The notes under the pieces were generated by a model. The model worked only from the letters and a program-made list of their open reading frames with translations, made no database searches and was not told the DNA's origin. The position numbers and the translations under genes were made by a program. Below are positions 25,758-37,640 of a stretch of DNA of 64,000 nucleotides, piece after piece. The DNA is from Anseranas semipalmata. Taxonomy: Eukaryota; Chordata; Aves; Anseriformes; Anseranatidae. Location of the stretch: assembly GCA_013399115.1 (NCBI GenBank), contig VXAA01003176.1, positions 122,079 through 186,078 on the forward strand, in the 5' to 3' direction. How positions within the stretch are numbered: the stretch's first letter is position 1; every line of letters starts with the position of its first letter.

Positions 25758-26818
25758 AAACACTCATATCAAACTTTTGAAGGCTGACATTACAGGTAGG
25801 CTGAATTTATCCTTCAGTATTTAAGGTTGACCACATTTTTAAAAGTATCAGTTGTGAAATCAGCTACTGACAAACTGACTGTTGCTGAAAGCTGTACTAA
25901 AGTCATACGTCAGTCTGAAAGCTCCTCCATCTGACCTTCAGTTTTCTCAGCACACCAACATAAAATCCTCCCAATCTTTGTAATTTCTCCTCAGGGTTAG
26001 AGTCTTTCTTTCTTCTCCATGATCTCATCATGACCAGGCGCAGGGGTGTATCTCTGCTCTAATCATGGAGGGATGGGCATCCTACTTATTTATAGACCAC
26101 AGAAGCAAAGCCTGAGTTATCAGGGTAGATGACAGAACACTGGAAGGTTACAGCTAAAATACTGTTTCAGAGAGGTGAAAGAAAGAGTTCCTCCACTGAC
26201 TTCCTCATTTGACTTTTTTCATTTTCTCTGTTGCAGGGCCAGAGATTTTGGTACCAGCTGGTACTTTTCAGACTGCTGCCTATAGATACATAAGCATGCA
26301 TTGTGTACTTTGAGTACATCATCATCAACACTACAGTAGTAGTGTTACTGAGGAGTATTGGCACTGTTCCTAATAATCATGCATTCTTACTGCATGGAGC
26401 CTTGTAACTATTACTAAGAAAGGCTCAGTGGATTTCAGAAATCAAAATGTTCCTGTCTTAGAACAGGAAAGTGTGAACTTTCTGATGAAAAATGCAATAA
26501 CTAGGAATACTGAACTCACCCTAAATATTGAAGACTCACCTGCAGAAATCCCAGTACATATTAGGCAAGCTCCAGTTTTCAAGCTTTTGGAGTTTTTACA
26601 CAAACCTTACTTTTTTATGCAGTAAAGTGATAGCGTGAAAATGTAATTTGATTCCTTCTGTGGCTTTATCTCATTTAATTTTAAACATATGTGCTCTTCA
26701 TGATATAGTTTACTTTCATTTTCATCTTGTTTTACTCAGAAAAAAAATGAAAGAGAATCTTTCTGTAACGTAAAAACAGCATACATACTCAAAGAATACA
26801 CCTATCAAAATTTTGTGG

Positions 26819-26838
26819 TTTTTTTTTTTTTTTTTTTT
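26819..26838. repeat. poly(T) run, 20 bases
   Basis: This is an uninterrupted T run. I recognise no retroposon beside it. Confidence 0.9.
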
Positions 26839-29003
26839 AATGGACAGTATGGATGGATGGGGGATGGAATGAAAGAGAAGGCTAGCAGAGCAAATACAGC
26901 ATAACATTTCTATTAACTACAAAATGCGATACAGAAAATTTATTTCCTATTGTGGTGGATAATGTGACCAGTTCCCAGAAAAATTAGTGTCATATTAGTA
27001 TCACATAAACACACACTGACTAGTGAAACTAAAAATACTCTTATCTGCATAATATCTAATCCAATTTTAGCTTAAAGACATAATATAAAATGAGATTTGG
27101 AAAGAAAAAGGAAACTGCTTTCAGTTCTTCAAAGGTTTCCACTGTTCTTCATGCTACTCAAAATTCTGATACCTATAGATGTGTTTCAGCAACCATGTTG
27201 TCTATGATACACTGGGTTTGAGGTCTGGTGACTTTTGCTGCATTTCTACCGTTGTCTCTAAACATAGTTATTTCAAACTTTTTTTCATATTTTTGTGTTT
27301 TTTTTTTTTTTGCTTGTTGTTGTTTTGTTTTTGTTTTGTTTTGTCTATGTGTTTGTTTTTTTTTTTTAAGTTGTGTAGGAATACACTCAAAGTATACAGA
27401 TAATGTTGACCATAATGAACCCAATGGGAGCATATGCTCCATTGTACTAATATGCTCCATATTCACTAATCCAACATATGCTACAAACATCTTTTCGGTA
27501 ATAAATATTTTTTAATTTTTGTAGCTGTCTCCCTAAAGCCAAGAACATGGTGATAAATTGTTAGGGATGCACCAACATTCTACAGCTCCTGAGAAGGAAC
27601 ACATTTGAAATGTACGAAGTTCCTTAGTATTTGGTTCTTGGCACTGCTTTGTGTCTATGTCATGGCTGTTGCTAGGAGCAGTCTTTTCATCTTCTCCTCA
27701 GACTCTCCTCCTCCCTTACATGTGTTCTGTGTTGCAATTGCCAATGGTGTCTTTTTGCTGGGTTTGGTGTATAAATGCACTTTATACACAGGTCCAAACT
27801 CCAAAAGAGAGGCTGATACCGACTGTTGTTGCTCAATCATTAATAGAGAAGCTCTTAGGGAACATCATAAACTGAACTGTGATCTGTGTGAGTTCTATTA
27901 ACTTCCAGGTAGAATTCCAATTTTAACCTTACATTGTTTTATGGAAACAAAAATAGCCTCTCTTCTCTGTGATAGAGTGCCACAACGCAGAACAGAACAA
28001 CAGAAATATTAAAGTAGATTCCTGCTAGTGAAATGAAAAATAAACAAATAAGAGATTAAGTTATTCAATTCAAGTTGAAGATTGTCATGTTAAGCAACCT
28101 CAATATGAATATGATCGTCTTCCTGCATATTGACATAAATCTTGTTTTTCTTTTGTGAATTCTCCTGAAGATTACACGCTTGATTCAGTGAAAGCATACC
28201 TTAAGAATATAGCCTTGATTACCTGAGTTTTTTAATGTCTGTTGTCCATCCTCCTAATTTCCAGCAATTATCTCAAATGAAAACTAGTGATTCCCAAGTA
28301 AACTTAAAATAGTATCACCAAATAATTTAAACTTTCTCCATTCACACTCATCTTAAACTGTAATATGAATGTTCAACAATGGCATAGTTATTTTCTTTTA
28401 GACATTTCAATATCCATTCATGCAATTAGACATTTCAACCATGTCCAGATGAATCGAGTAAGAGGTTTTTTTATGAAACTAAAGATGTGTTCTCCAAGAT
28501 CAAAGTTAGATGCATATGTTTTTTTATTTCTTTCTGGTATTTGTTTTACTTTTGAATGATAAAAGTATGGCCACATCAAATTTAGAATCTTTGTGGGTTC
28601 GTTTATGACAATTTGATTTTTTTTGTGTGTGTGATTCATTTCTATCTTCTATACTATTTTTTTCCTTGCCCAAGCATTGTCCTTTTCATCTTGACAGTGT
28701 TTCCCCCAAATAAGGAAATATTAAAGAGTCACTAGCCAGCAGACTTGCCCTAGATAAACAACAGAAAATCCCTGAACAGATTAGTGGTTTGCAAATATTT
28801 TAATGGTTTCCTCGGAGAGAAAAGTCTGTACTATTTTAATGCAAGGAAGGATTACAAACATAATCTCATACTGGGGCTAGCTCTTCAGTTCAAAATTCTG
28901 CTACCAAATCAGCAAAATATCTGTCATGCACACAAGACTGTGACTTGTGATCCTAAGTGTTTAAAAACCTTTTTTCTTTTTTTTTATCTTTTGTATATTC
29001 CAG

Positions 29004-29112
29004 GGCAAAGAGGTACCATGAGAAAGGCTGATAGAAAAAACGTACAGAAGAAACTAACTCGCAGATTAAAACTCTTCAGGACATTAAAGAAGGGCAAGCA
29101 AAGTCTGTGCAG
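29004..29112 (+). other. Possible internal exon, unidentified
   Basis: A strong splice-acceptor context (a long T-rich tract ending in TATATTCCAG at 29003) is followed by 109 bases. These read open in one frame and end at CTGTGCAG before GTATAT, a fair donor. The segment is richer in CpG and purines than its flanks. In the open frame it encodes a very basic peptide with QRGTMRKADR at the start and LKLFRTLKKGKQSLC at the end, rich in Lys and Arg. Length 109 gives a phase change, with two bases of a codon at the start and two at the end. I do not recognise the peptide. The same frame is also open upstream across the T tract, which is more likely chance. It could equally be a non-coding exon or nothing at all. 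Confidence 0.2.
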
Positions 29113-32100
29113 GTATATTATTTTTTCCAGATATATGTGATTTCTCCATGAATAAAGTGTCTAACCAGGGCTGATGTTCTTCACAATATGTACTGTTGTT
29201 TAGTGAGAGAAATAAAGACACAAAGTCTGTAACTTTAGTAGAACTCTGGAGTATGTACTAGCTTCACAAGAGTACTGTGTGGTCCAGCACTACTTTCCAC
29301 ATTTTAGACTACTGGACTCCAATATCTGTGGTTGATACCATACCACGATAGAGATATAGGTGGAATCCTATAGCCGCAGATAGCACCTACATTAGCCAGA
29401 TGTACAGTCAGTAGCATACTGGACCAGAAGTTTCAGCACATGAATTAAGGAGTTCGTGAATTACAGAGTTCTTATACAGGAAGGGAGCTCAGAATAGTCA
29501 GAAACAGCAGTTGTTCTGCTGCCTAAAATATTTTGCTTTGCTCTTTCATTGTATTTTTCTAAGATTACAGGATGACAGCCACTAAAACATGAAATATTTG
29601 CAGCTGCCTCATGAACTCAACACCATAATCTTCAGAACAACTTGTGATCAGACCTTGTTGACAAATAATAGCCACCTAAATTTACATTAAAACAAACAAA
29701 ATACCTGCTAACCTGTAGGGTAAAATTCTCTCTCATTTACTGTCTTGCCGATCTTTCTGGGTTATTGTATGGCCTAATATCAACAGCAAGCTTGGCAGGA
29801 CCTGAGGTTCTGACTCAAATTCAGGTCATCACATCCTGGAGGACAATATTAACTTTTACATGACAAAATGCGAACATAATCTTTATTTTAGAAAGTGACT
29901 CTTGTCCCATGTTTAGAGAGAAAAAAAGGAAAATTAAGTGACCGGGGTGACAAGTCGCTCTGAGTAAGCTACTCAAAAACTAACATTAAAGGTTAGTACC
30001 TGTTTCCTGAATCTCTCCTTCAAATGTTGCAGCTGCAGCACACTGTGCTTGCAGACTGAAAGCAGGTTCTTATTCAACATATTTTCTCTTCTAGATTCTG
30101 TGCTGGCAGAAGCTCCATTAGAAGTTAGCTCTTGTTAGAAGACTAACAAATGAACTAATTTCACCCATAAAAAAAATGCACGTTTTATAACGCTGGTTGG
30201 ACTGTTTTTGCATTGAAGGTTAGAGTTGACATCTTTCTGACATCTGTATCAGACAAAATGTATAGCCTCTAGTTTATGTATTTCTTGGCAGACTATATAA
30301 CCAGATCACTACAAACATACTTTTATCTCTAATTTTTAATAAAATAAAATAATAATAATTTTAATAAAATCAACCTTTTTGCAACCCATTTCTACTTTGA
30401 TATGAACTCAAACTCAGATTTTATTTATCTGTGAATGGTTTACTATTTCATAGGTTTTCTTGTATCTCCCTGATGTTTTATACTATCAGATATATTCGGT
30501 CTCCCGCTGTTGTTTCAAAACTGGCTGTTATCTTTGTTCATCCTGCCCAAAAAGATTTTCATTCAAAACTCATTGTAATGAAGCAAGATGAATACTTTTT
30601 TCAGCTCCCCCCAAAAATAGTTGTAGTAACTACTTGCCCTCGTATTGTAATTTTCAGTATTTCACGAGTCAAGTTTTATTTTAAGAAAAATAAATAAATC
30701 TGTAGTGCGTATTATACTCATCTACTATTATTAACCATAATTTGTAAACACACATACTTCAAGCTCATGGACAATAAAGCTTTTGGGTTCTCAGAGCTTT
30801 CCTAGTAGCCACTGAAAAATGATGCTACACAACGCAGCAAAATATATCTAAACCAAATTATTTGCTCAGTACTCTCACAAGGTTAAAAAATTGAGCATTA
30901 CAGACAAAAAATTGAGCACCACTGATAAATTTATTTTTTTCCAGCAAAATTCAAACTTCTCTATGAAAATATCTGTGGAAAATCATTTTAAAATGATATT
31001 TCATCAAGTACTTATATATATCATATTAAAAATTGCATTAAAATAATGACAAATATATGGCAGTATCTTGAATGTAATTTTTTTCTCTATTTAGATCTTC
31101 ACTTCTGCTTTTGAAACGTTGCAACATAGAAAGATACTTTCCTATTCTGCATAGAGAACATTACACACAGAGAACATAAACATCGTTTGAAAAGTCCTCT
31201 GAGGAAAGCAAACGTGTAACCTCAGCCTCTTCTATTTAAAATCATTATATTGTCTGGAGTGAAAAAAGTGTTTCTAGGTCATCTAGTAGCTTTTTACTTT
31301 GTAGTATTGTATAAAAAACATTAGATAGTACACAACTGCTTCTCCAGCAATCTCAACAGGGGCACAAGTTCACTAGTCATTTAGCATGCCAATAGTAAAT
31401 TTTATATCTTCTCATTTCTTTTCAAAAGTTTCCCATTTCTTTAATGATGAAATGAAGTAGTTATATGTAATAAAGAATTTGTCAGCCCAAAAAAATAACT
31501 GGGAATACCAAATAATAATAATTAAAAAAAAAATCCAAAACTTTATTTCCTTAACTTCAGCATCTTTCCAAACATTTATAGTGTTAATGTCAACATTTTT
31601 TTTTAATTAATAAAATTGAGGCATATATCCATAAGTCTTTGTATTTCTTATAGTCTTCACTGCAATATACTAATTTTATTTTATGTTCATTTTTCCTTGG
31701 ATTTTAGTTTAGTAATGTTAGTACTGTTTATAGGGGAAATTTACTAATACGTCAAAAAGATAGAAGTGTTACAGTTTTTAACTCATAGGTTCATACTGAT
31801 TTTTGTGTGTGTGTCATTTGGACTGAACTTTAAAGCATTTTGACAATAAGCTTACTTTTGATTTTTTAAAAAAGTATTAAATGCAAACAACCAAAGTACA
31901 TGCTGTCTTTGCTGTATATCTTACACCAAAGCTGTTCAGTGTGATAACACACTGCAAAGCTCAGTCAAAATTCCAGTACATCTTGAAATTCATAGCTAGA
32001 ACACACGCAGCAAATGCATTATCTTAACTATAATTACTATAAAAGAGAAAGTCTAGCATTTGACATCCCCTTAAGACATCTCAGTGTAAATTTGCATGTC

Positions 32101-35100
32101 AAGCACACAACGCTCTGTTGGTGATATGTGCGAACCGGAATCGAGGTAACACTAACTTTGTAGACATCAATAATTACTGAAAAAGCAGGAAATATTATAC
32201 TACCTATTAACTGCATCTCTTACTAAAATACAGACAGCTAATATAGTTTTAGTACCAAGCAATGAGCTAGCACATACTTTGAAGAATGCCCATTGGCTAT
32301 TCAGACTGTCATTTGGACTATAATCAAAGACTTACTCCACTGAGGGCCAATATAATATACTTTAATTTTTCAAATATCTATCTGCAACATAAATATTTCT
32401 GTGTTCAGAAATGAGTAGATAATACATATTCTTCTAACCTTCATGGTTGTATTGGTGAGGGAAGAAGCAGATCAAATCCAAATGTGTGGTACATTTTCTG
32501 TTATCTGAATAATGTAAAAACCACAAACTAGTTATCAATTTTTCAGATAGCATAAAATGGAATGGTTTATTTTTTCATTATATGAATTTCATTATTTAGT
32601 AGAAGAAAATGACTACTCCATTATTTATAATTTGCTGCTTATTTATTTAGAATAGGGCTAGCCAAACATTTTGGCCCAACAGCCAAGAAGTCAGTTTGAC
32701 ATTCTTCGAGGGATGACACTCTTTATAGCTCGAGAAAAACACAATGTTGAAATACAAAAAGTGAACAAAAAAGGAGCAAAGCATACCCTATTATCTTTCA
32801 GGAAACCAAACCAAACCAAAAAACTCACAGAAAAAAAAAAAAAAAAAAAGGGGAAAATATGAAATATCTAGTAGTGAGAAAATGATGAAAAGGAATATAC
32901 CAGGACTAAGGCATTTCTATGCACCTTTAAAAGCTGAGTGGATGAATTCTCCACATGTAAAATGTTTATGATTTTTCCATTCTGAAACTGGCTTTCAGTT
33001 TCTGTTTTAGACATGACATGACCAAGTTTCAGAAACCCATACATAAGCATTGGCACTGAAATGAATACAATATATACCTCTAGCTCTTGGTCACAGACTC
33101 GGTGGTCAGGTGTCTGCCTATCAGTCATCAGTCACGGCTTGAACAAATTCCCTTAATGCAATATGAATTTCTGTCCCCAGTTCTGAAAGTCCAACCCTAT
33201 CTCACAGAGCTCTTGGGAACAAAAGACTAATAACCAAGGGCACACAGATATTGCAAATAAAGTTCGTTTTCAGTAGCTGGCTGGATTACGTATATGCTCC
33301 ATAATGTGACAACATCAGATATTAACATGATAACCATTGTTTCTGGCACTGTCTCCACCACCTCACAATGTGAGCACTCCCTCAAATTAGAAGACATACA
33401 TCCTATAGACACTTTTAAATTTATGTTACCCTTGCAGCTTCTGCTGTTATATTTATTGGCTGATTAACTGCTACTGTTTATTTTTTATTTAGCAAATAAC
33501 AACATATTTATCCCTTAGAATCTCCTGTCACTGACTTCTAGAAAAGTTTTCCCCTCTGTCTATTTGTATAGTGGAAAACCTTCCAATATTTCTCAAATTA
33601 CCATCACCATCACAAATTACAAAAAAGTTATGACTCCACTGGCTTTCTTTCTATGCATGACCTGATTCACACATTCAGTGTAAACGTTACAAGAGCTCAC
33701 AAGTCCTGAGTCAAACAGCAGGGAAAAATTAAGTCACAAATAATAATGTTGGTTCACTGCTGTCCAGACTTTTCTCTCTTTTTTGAGCACAGGGACCAAA
33801 GAAGTGCCCAGGTCTTTTTCTTGGTATCTCAAAATACTTTGCTGGTTGGCTCTGATCTCCAGCTCCATCTTGGATGACAGAAGCAAGCTCAAATTGGCCT
33901 GGTCAAAATGATGTTTAACAGACAGCTATTCACTTCAAAGGAGAACTTTAAAATATTTTGTTTCCTTGCTTTGCTAGAAGATGACAGAATACCATTAGCC
34001 CCTATTTTCACACTCACCAAAACCCAACTTTCCTATCTTGGCTTAATCAACAATTTCAGAACATTTTTATGCAAAGTCACCCTATTGGCAAGTGACTTCA
34101 TAATGTAATATGACAGTCTGTGTCACTGGCATTTGGAAAGCAAGAGCACGTTTGTGAATTGAATCAGTCTGAACAGAGCTGACTGATCTCTATCCATTAT
34201 TTTCCAAAGAATGAGAGCAATTTGGTAAATGAATTGCTCTGATACTTTCATGGATCTCTGAAAATGATTTTTTTCTGTTTTATAAAAGCTTTCAGAATAA
34301 TGTGGTCTGATTTAAGTCCCTGTCTGCAGCCAAAATCCTGCATACCTTCAGAGTCACACTATAGTCAGTCAGGCTCGACATACGTGTTCAACAATCTGCC
34401 AAAACTGAAAAGATTTTGACTCTATGGCCTGCAAAACACAATTACACAACATTAAAAATTCCTCATATTCAAATTAGTTTTGTATTACAATTACACTGAT
34501 TAGATAATTTTAGACCACCTAAAAATCAGAAATCTCTGTCATACTGCTATCTGCAGGTAAACTAATGTTTCTCGATAACCTGTGTGATTCAAGAGTTCTT
34601 AATAAAGCAATAAACAAACATACCATGAACTAAAATAATAGCTTCTCTGTGTACACTTAACATTCCATGAATAAAAGTGTTTTTCCATATTTTCCTTCAA
34701 GTTGTCCTTCCAGTGCCCTAGCCAAAATTAAAGAACATGAAATTCTAAGCCTGTTTAACTTAGAATAGCAAAGAATTAATCCTAATAATGAAATAACTCC
34801 ATAGAGTGTTGTCTTTGAAACATTAGAGGTTTTGCAGATAGTATCTTGTGAATGCAAACAAGATAATCATACAAGCACAGATACCAAATAGACCTTTTTC
34901 CAAACACTAGTGGGCATGCATATTCAACAAAATGCAAATATTGACTTTTCTGATAGCAACTAGATCAGATTGCTAAGGTGTCTGATGGGACCCTGTAATC
35001 CCAGTGTGAGAAACAGTACTGACCTTCACGCTCTGTATGGTTAGCGTGTAGCTTACTTGCATTTATGACTCCCCTAACCTCTAAGCATTTTCCACAATTG

Positions 35101-36705
35101 GAAGAATAAAGTAGACGTGTGGAAAAGGGCAGTCTCAGTCAGTACAGAAAAGCTTGAAAGAAAGTAAACAGGCTTCATGTCTCATAATATCTCTCTAGAG
35201 ATGCAAGGAAAGGAAGAAATGCCATTTGCAATTGACTGCTTATGAAGATAAGTGGGCACATAAAAAGACTCTTTTTTTCTTAATAAGCAAGAAAAGAGGA
35301 TCTTAACAGGTCACACACCTGCATGTTCAGCAATCAATATGTCCAGCGCGTGTTAGAATTTACAGGCATACTAAAAATGTTAATGTGTTGAAAAGCATTG
35401 ATCCAGACTAAGTGTATACAGTCACGTGGATAGTCACTTTCTGAGTGACACACTTTACCAAAGCTAAAAAAAAACAAACAAAAAAAAACACCTTCAAATG
35501 AGAAACCTCTATACTACCAGATACTTCAGCTAATATGTTTTAGTCTTGAACTAATTTACATTTCCAAACCTTTCCTAATCCAACACTTCAAATTGAAGCA
35601 GAAATAAGAAATGGATGGGAAAAGCCTAAGGATTTTCTGCTGTTTTTATTACACTTGCAGTAAGTGACATAATACCTTCCAAAGCATAGTAATGGTACCA
35701 GTCACTATTGTGAACAAGTGGGAGTCTAAATTCACTCTTCACGCTCATTCCCTGCTAAATTTGCAAAAAACAGCAAAGCTAAAAACCTAAAACCAAAAAT
35801 CCCATCTATTTATGGTTTAGTTCTGACATTTTGTGTGTGTTTATATCCATGAACAGATACACACATATTTCTATAAGTATGTTCGTATCTATTTATACAG
35901 AAACATGTTGAACAACCCTAGAAAGACTGTTTAAAGAGTATAAATACATTCTCTTTAGATTTTATGATGCTGAGTAACTTCTGCCAATTTTATTTCACTA
36001 ATCATACTTATAACTCTGCATGCTGCTTTTATTTTGAGATCTCAATGACAATTATAAATAGTAACAAGATTTTTCAGTGTTCAGTGGAAGAAGGTCAGGT
36101 TACTGCTAATTAGATCAAAGTGCAAGCTGCATAAATGATCCTTTGGGCATAGAAATTATGGTAACAGAATATTATTATTTTTTCTCATTTGCAGTGCATT
36201 TTTAGTGTGCAATTATCCTTAAAGCTACAAAAACACAGCTTTCACATTTTATGAGGAAGAATCAATGTGTGCTAATTGGAACCTCGGTGCCATACAAATG
36301 GGATTTTTGTATGTCTTTCTATTTGCTAAAATTCTTTATTCTTCCCTTCCTCCTGAGAGCCTTCATTTAATCAGTTCTATGCAGGATTTTATAAAGCTAA
36401 GGAAAATGCTTGATTTAATAGTCTGAGATTTATTTATTTTTGAACCATAATAAAACTTTTTTCTTAAATTTCTATTCAAGCAATGCCATCACTGATTTTT
36501 ATGGTGTTTTAAGAGAATAAAAGCATCAAGATTTGACTGATTATTGCTAGTGGGCCAGTATTCACAATTGTATCTGTGTTCTTTGTGTATAATTTGAATT
36601 GAGAGTAATTTGAACCTTATTACTGCAAGCTTTTGTATTGAGACCCTGCCAGCATAGTGATCTAAGCCTATACTTAGACTAAGTCCAGACAGGAAGCCAA
36701 ATGCT
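29113..36705. other. AT-rich stretch without recognisable genes
   Basis: There is no gene or repeat family I can name in about 7.6 kb. It contains a 19-base poly(A) at 32831-32849, an A-rich patch at 35466-35491, and open frames under 90 codons without known domains (for example 30431-30697). A short CpG-containing patch at about 32128-32150 stands out from the AT-rich surroundings, but I cannot classify it. Confidence 0.5.
32831..32849. repeat. poly(A) run, 19 bases
   Basis: This is a pure A run preceded by three CCAAA-type units at about 32809-32822. It is simple sequence, and no retroposon body is seen upstream. Confidence 0.85.
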
Positions 36706-36757
36706 NNNAATAAAATAAAATAAAATAAAATAAAATAAAATAAAATAAAACAAAACA
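36706..36757. repeat. (AATAA)n microsatellite beside an unresolved gap
   Basis: Three unresolved bases (36706-36708) are followed by about nine perfect pentamer units up to 36750, then two CAAAA-type variants. The gap lies exactly at the array edge, so the true array may be longer than shown. Confidence 0.9.
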
Positions 36758-37404
36758 ATAAAACCAGGACTTTATCAGTCACGGGTTTACCTTTTAACTC
36801 ATCCCCGCGCAAGACAATTCTAAAGGGCGTATGGACAAAAATCTGTCCTAGGCTGGAAATGCCGATAAACAGTTTTTTGATCGATAACTGATGCCTAAAC
36901 TGCCAAATGCCTCTACTTGTAGTTACACAGGCAATGGACTGACAATTTGTTACTGCCACTCCCATGATACCACATGGCTCTTCTTTCAGTATTTGAGCAA
37001 AATAAGATTCAGCAAGGCTTATTTTTGACTTGGCTTCCTCTTATCCTATAAAGTCCATTCCTCCTTGGACTCAAAAACTGAAAGCTGTGTGTCCTATGAC
37101 TGCAATAAAAGCTAGAAGTGATTTCAGATACTTGGTCTCCAAAAGCTTTGCAGGTTCAAAGGCATATCCTACCCTTGGATATGCAGGGGAGGTCATGTTT
37201 TCAAACCCTACACGAGAAAACAAAATAGCCTGTTCTCTCCTGAGAACACAGCATACTTTCTGCATAATCATCAAAGATATGAATGGCTGGTATGAAAAAA
37301 TGGAAAATTTGCTTACACCAAAGGGGGCAGAGGTGGGAAAGAAGCATGTAACTTTGTCTTCCATTCTGCTAGGCAAAATAAGCTAAGTTCCTGAGTTTTC
37401 ACAT
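36758..37404. other. Unclassified unique-looking stretch, open on both strands
   Basis: This stretch is somewhat richer in GC and CpG than its surroundings. It carries overlapping open frames on opposite strands: minus 36489-36965, plus 37030-37386 (118 codons) and minus 37071-37376 (101 codons). I recognise none of the products, and two opposed open frames over the same bases argue that neither is selected. It might be decayed mobile-element coding sequence, but no diagnostic motif is visible. Confidence 0.3.
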
Positions 37405-37640
37405 CCGAAATACCGATCACTGCAGTAGCCTTTCTCTGTATCTGTTCAAGATTGAATTTAATCTGAAACATGAACATTCAGACGTGGACACAGTATGTTA
37501 GATGAGGTTTAAATAGTGTCATATATAATACTTTCTATTATTCTCCTACCTCTGCTAGGAATACCTTCATTGATAATGTTATGAACAAATCTAGCCTTTT
37601 TATGACATGTTGGTTACTCAAGTCATCAAACAATTGATTT
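37405..37640 (-). mobile_element. Ancient, decayed CR1-type LINE fragment
   Basis: Read on the plus strand, the order of segments follows antisense CR1 ORF2. It has a GTGGACACAGTATG segment with the ATGAGGT phrase near 37487, then a degenerate stretch, then CTAGCCTTTTTATGACATG near 37591 and TTGGTTACTCAAGTCAT near 37610. Many substitutions separate it from the CR1 sequences I know, so it is old. Limits are approximate, and another CR1/L2-clade element is possible. Confidence 0.5.

Larger units (their letters stand above)
19792..29003. other. AT-rich stretch without recognisable genes
   Basis: This is about 9.2 kb with no gene or repeat family I can identify. It holds three perfect small palindromes (23159-23183, 25350-25374, 25735-25757), a 20-base poly(T) at 26819-26838 and T/G-rich simple sequence at 27300-27369. 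A hydrophobic frame at 27605-27901 and other frames of 60-100 codons show no known domain. Confidence 0.5.

Noticed and set aside
27605..27901. Hydrophobic 98-codon frame resembling a signal or membrane segment
   Set aside because: The hydrophobicity comes from T-rich DNA. The frame begins without a good start and another frame is open in the same place.
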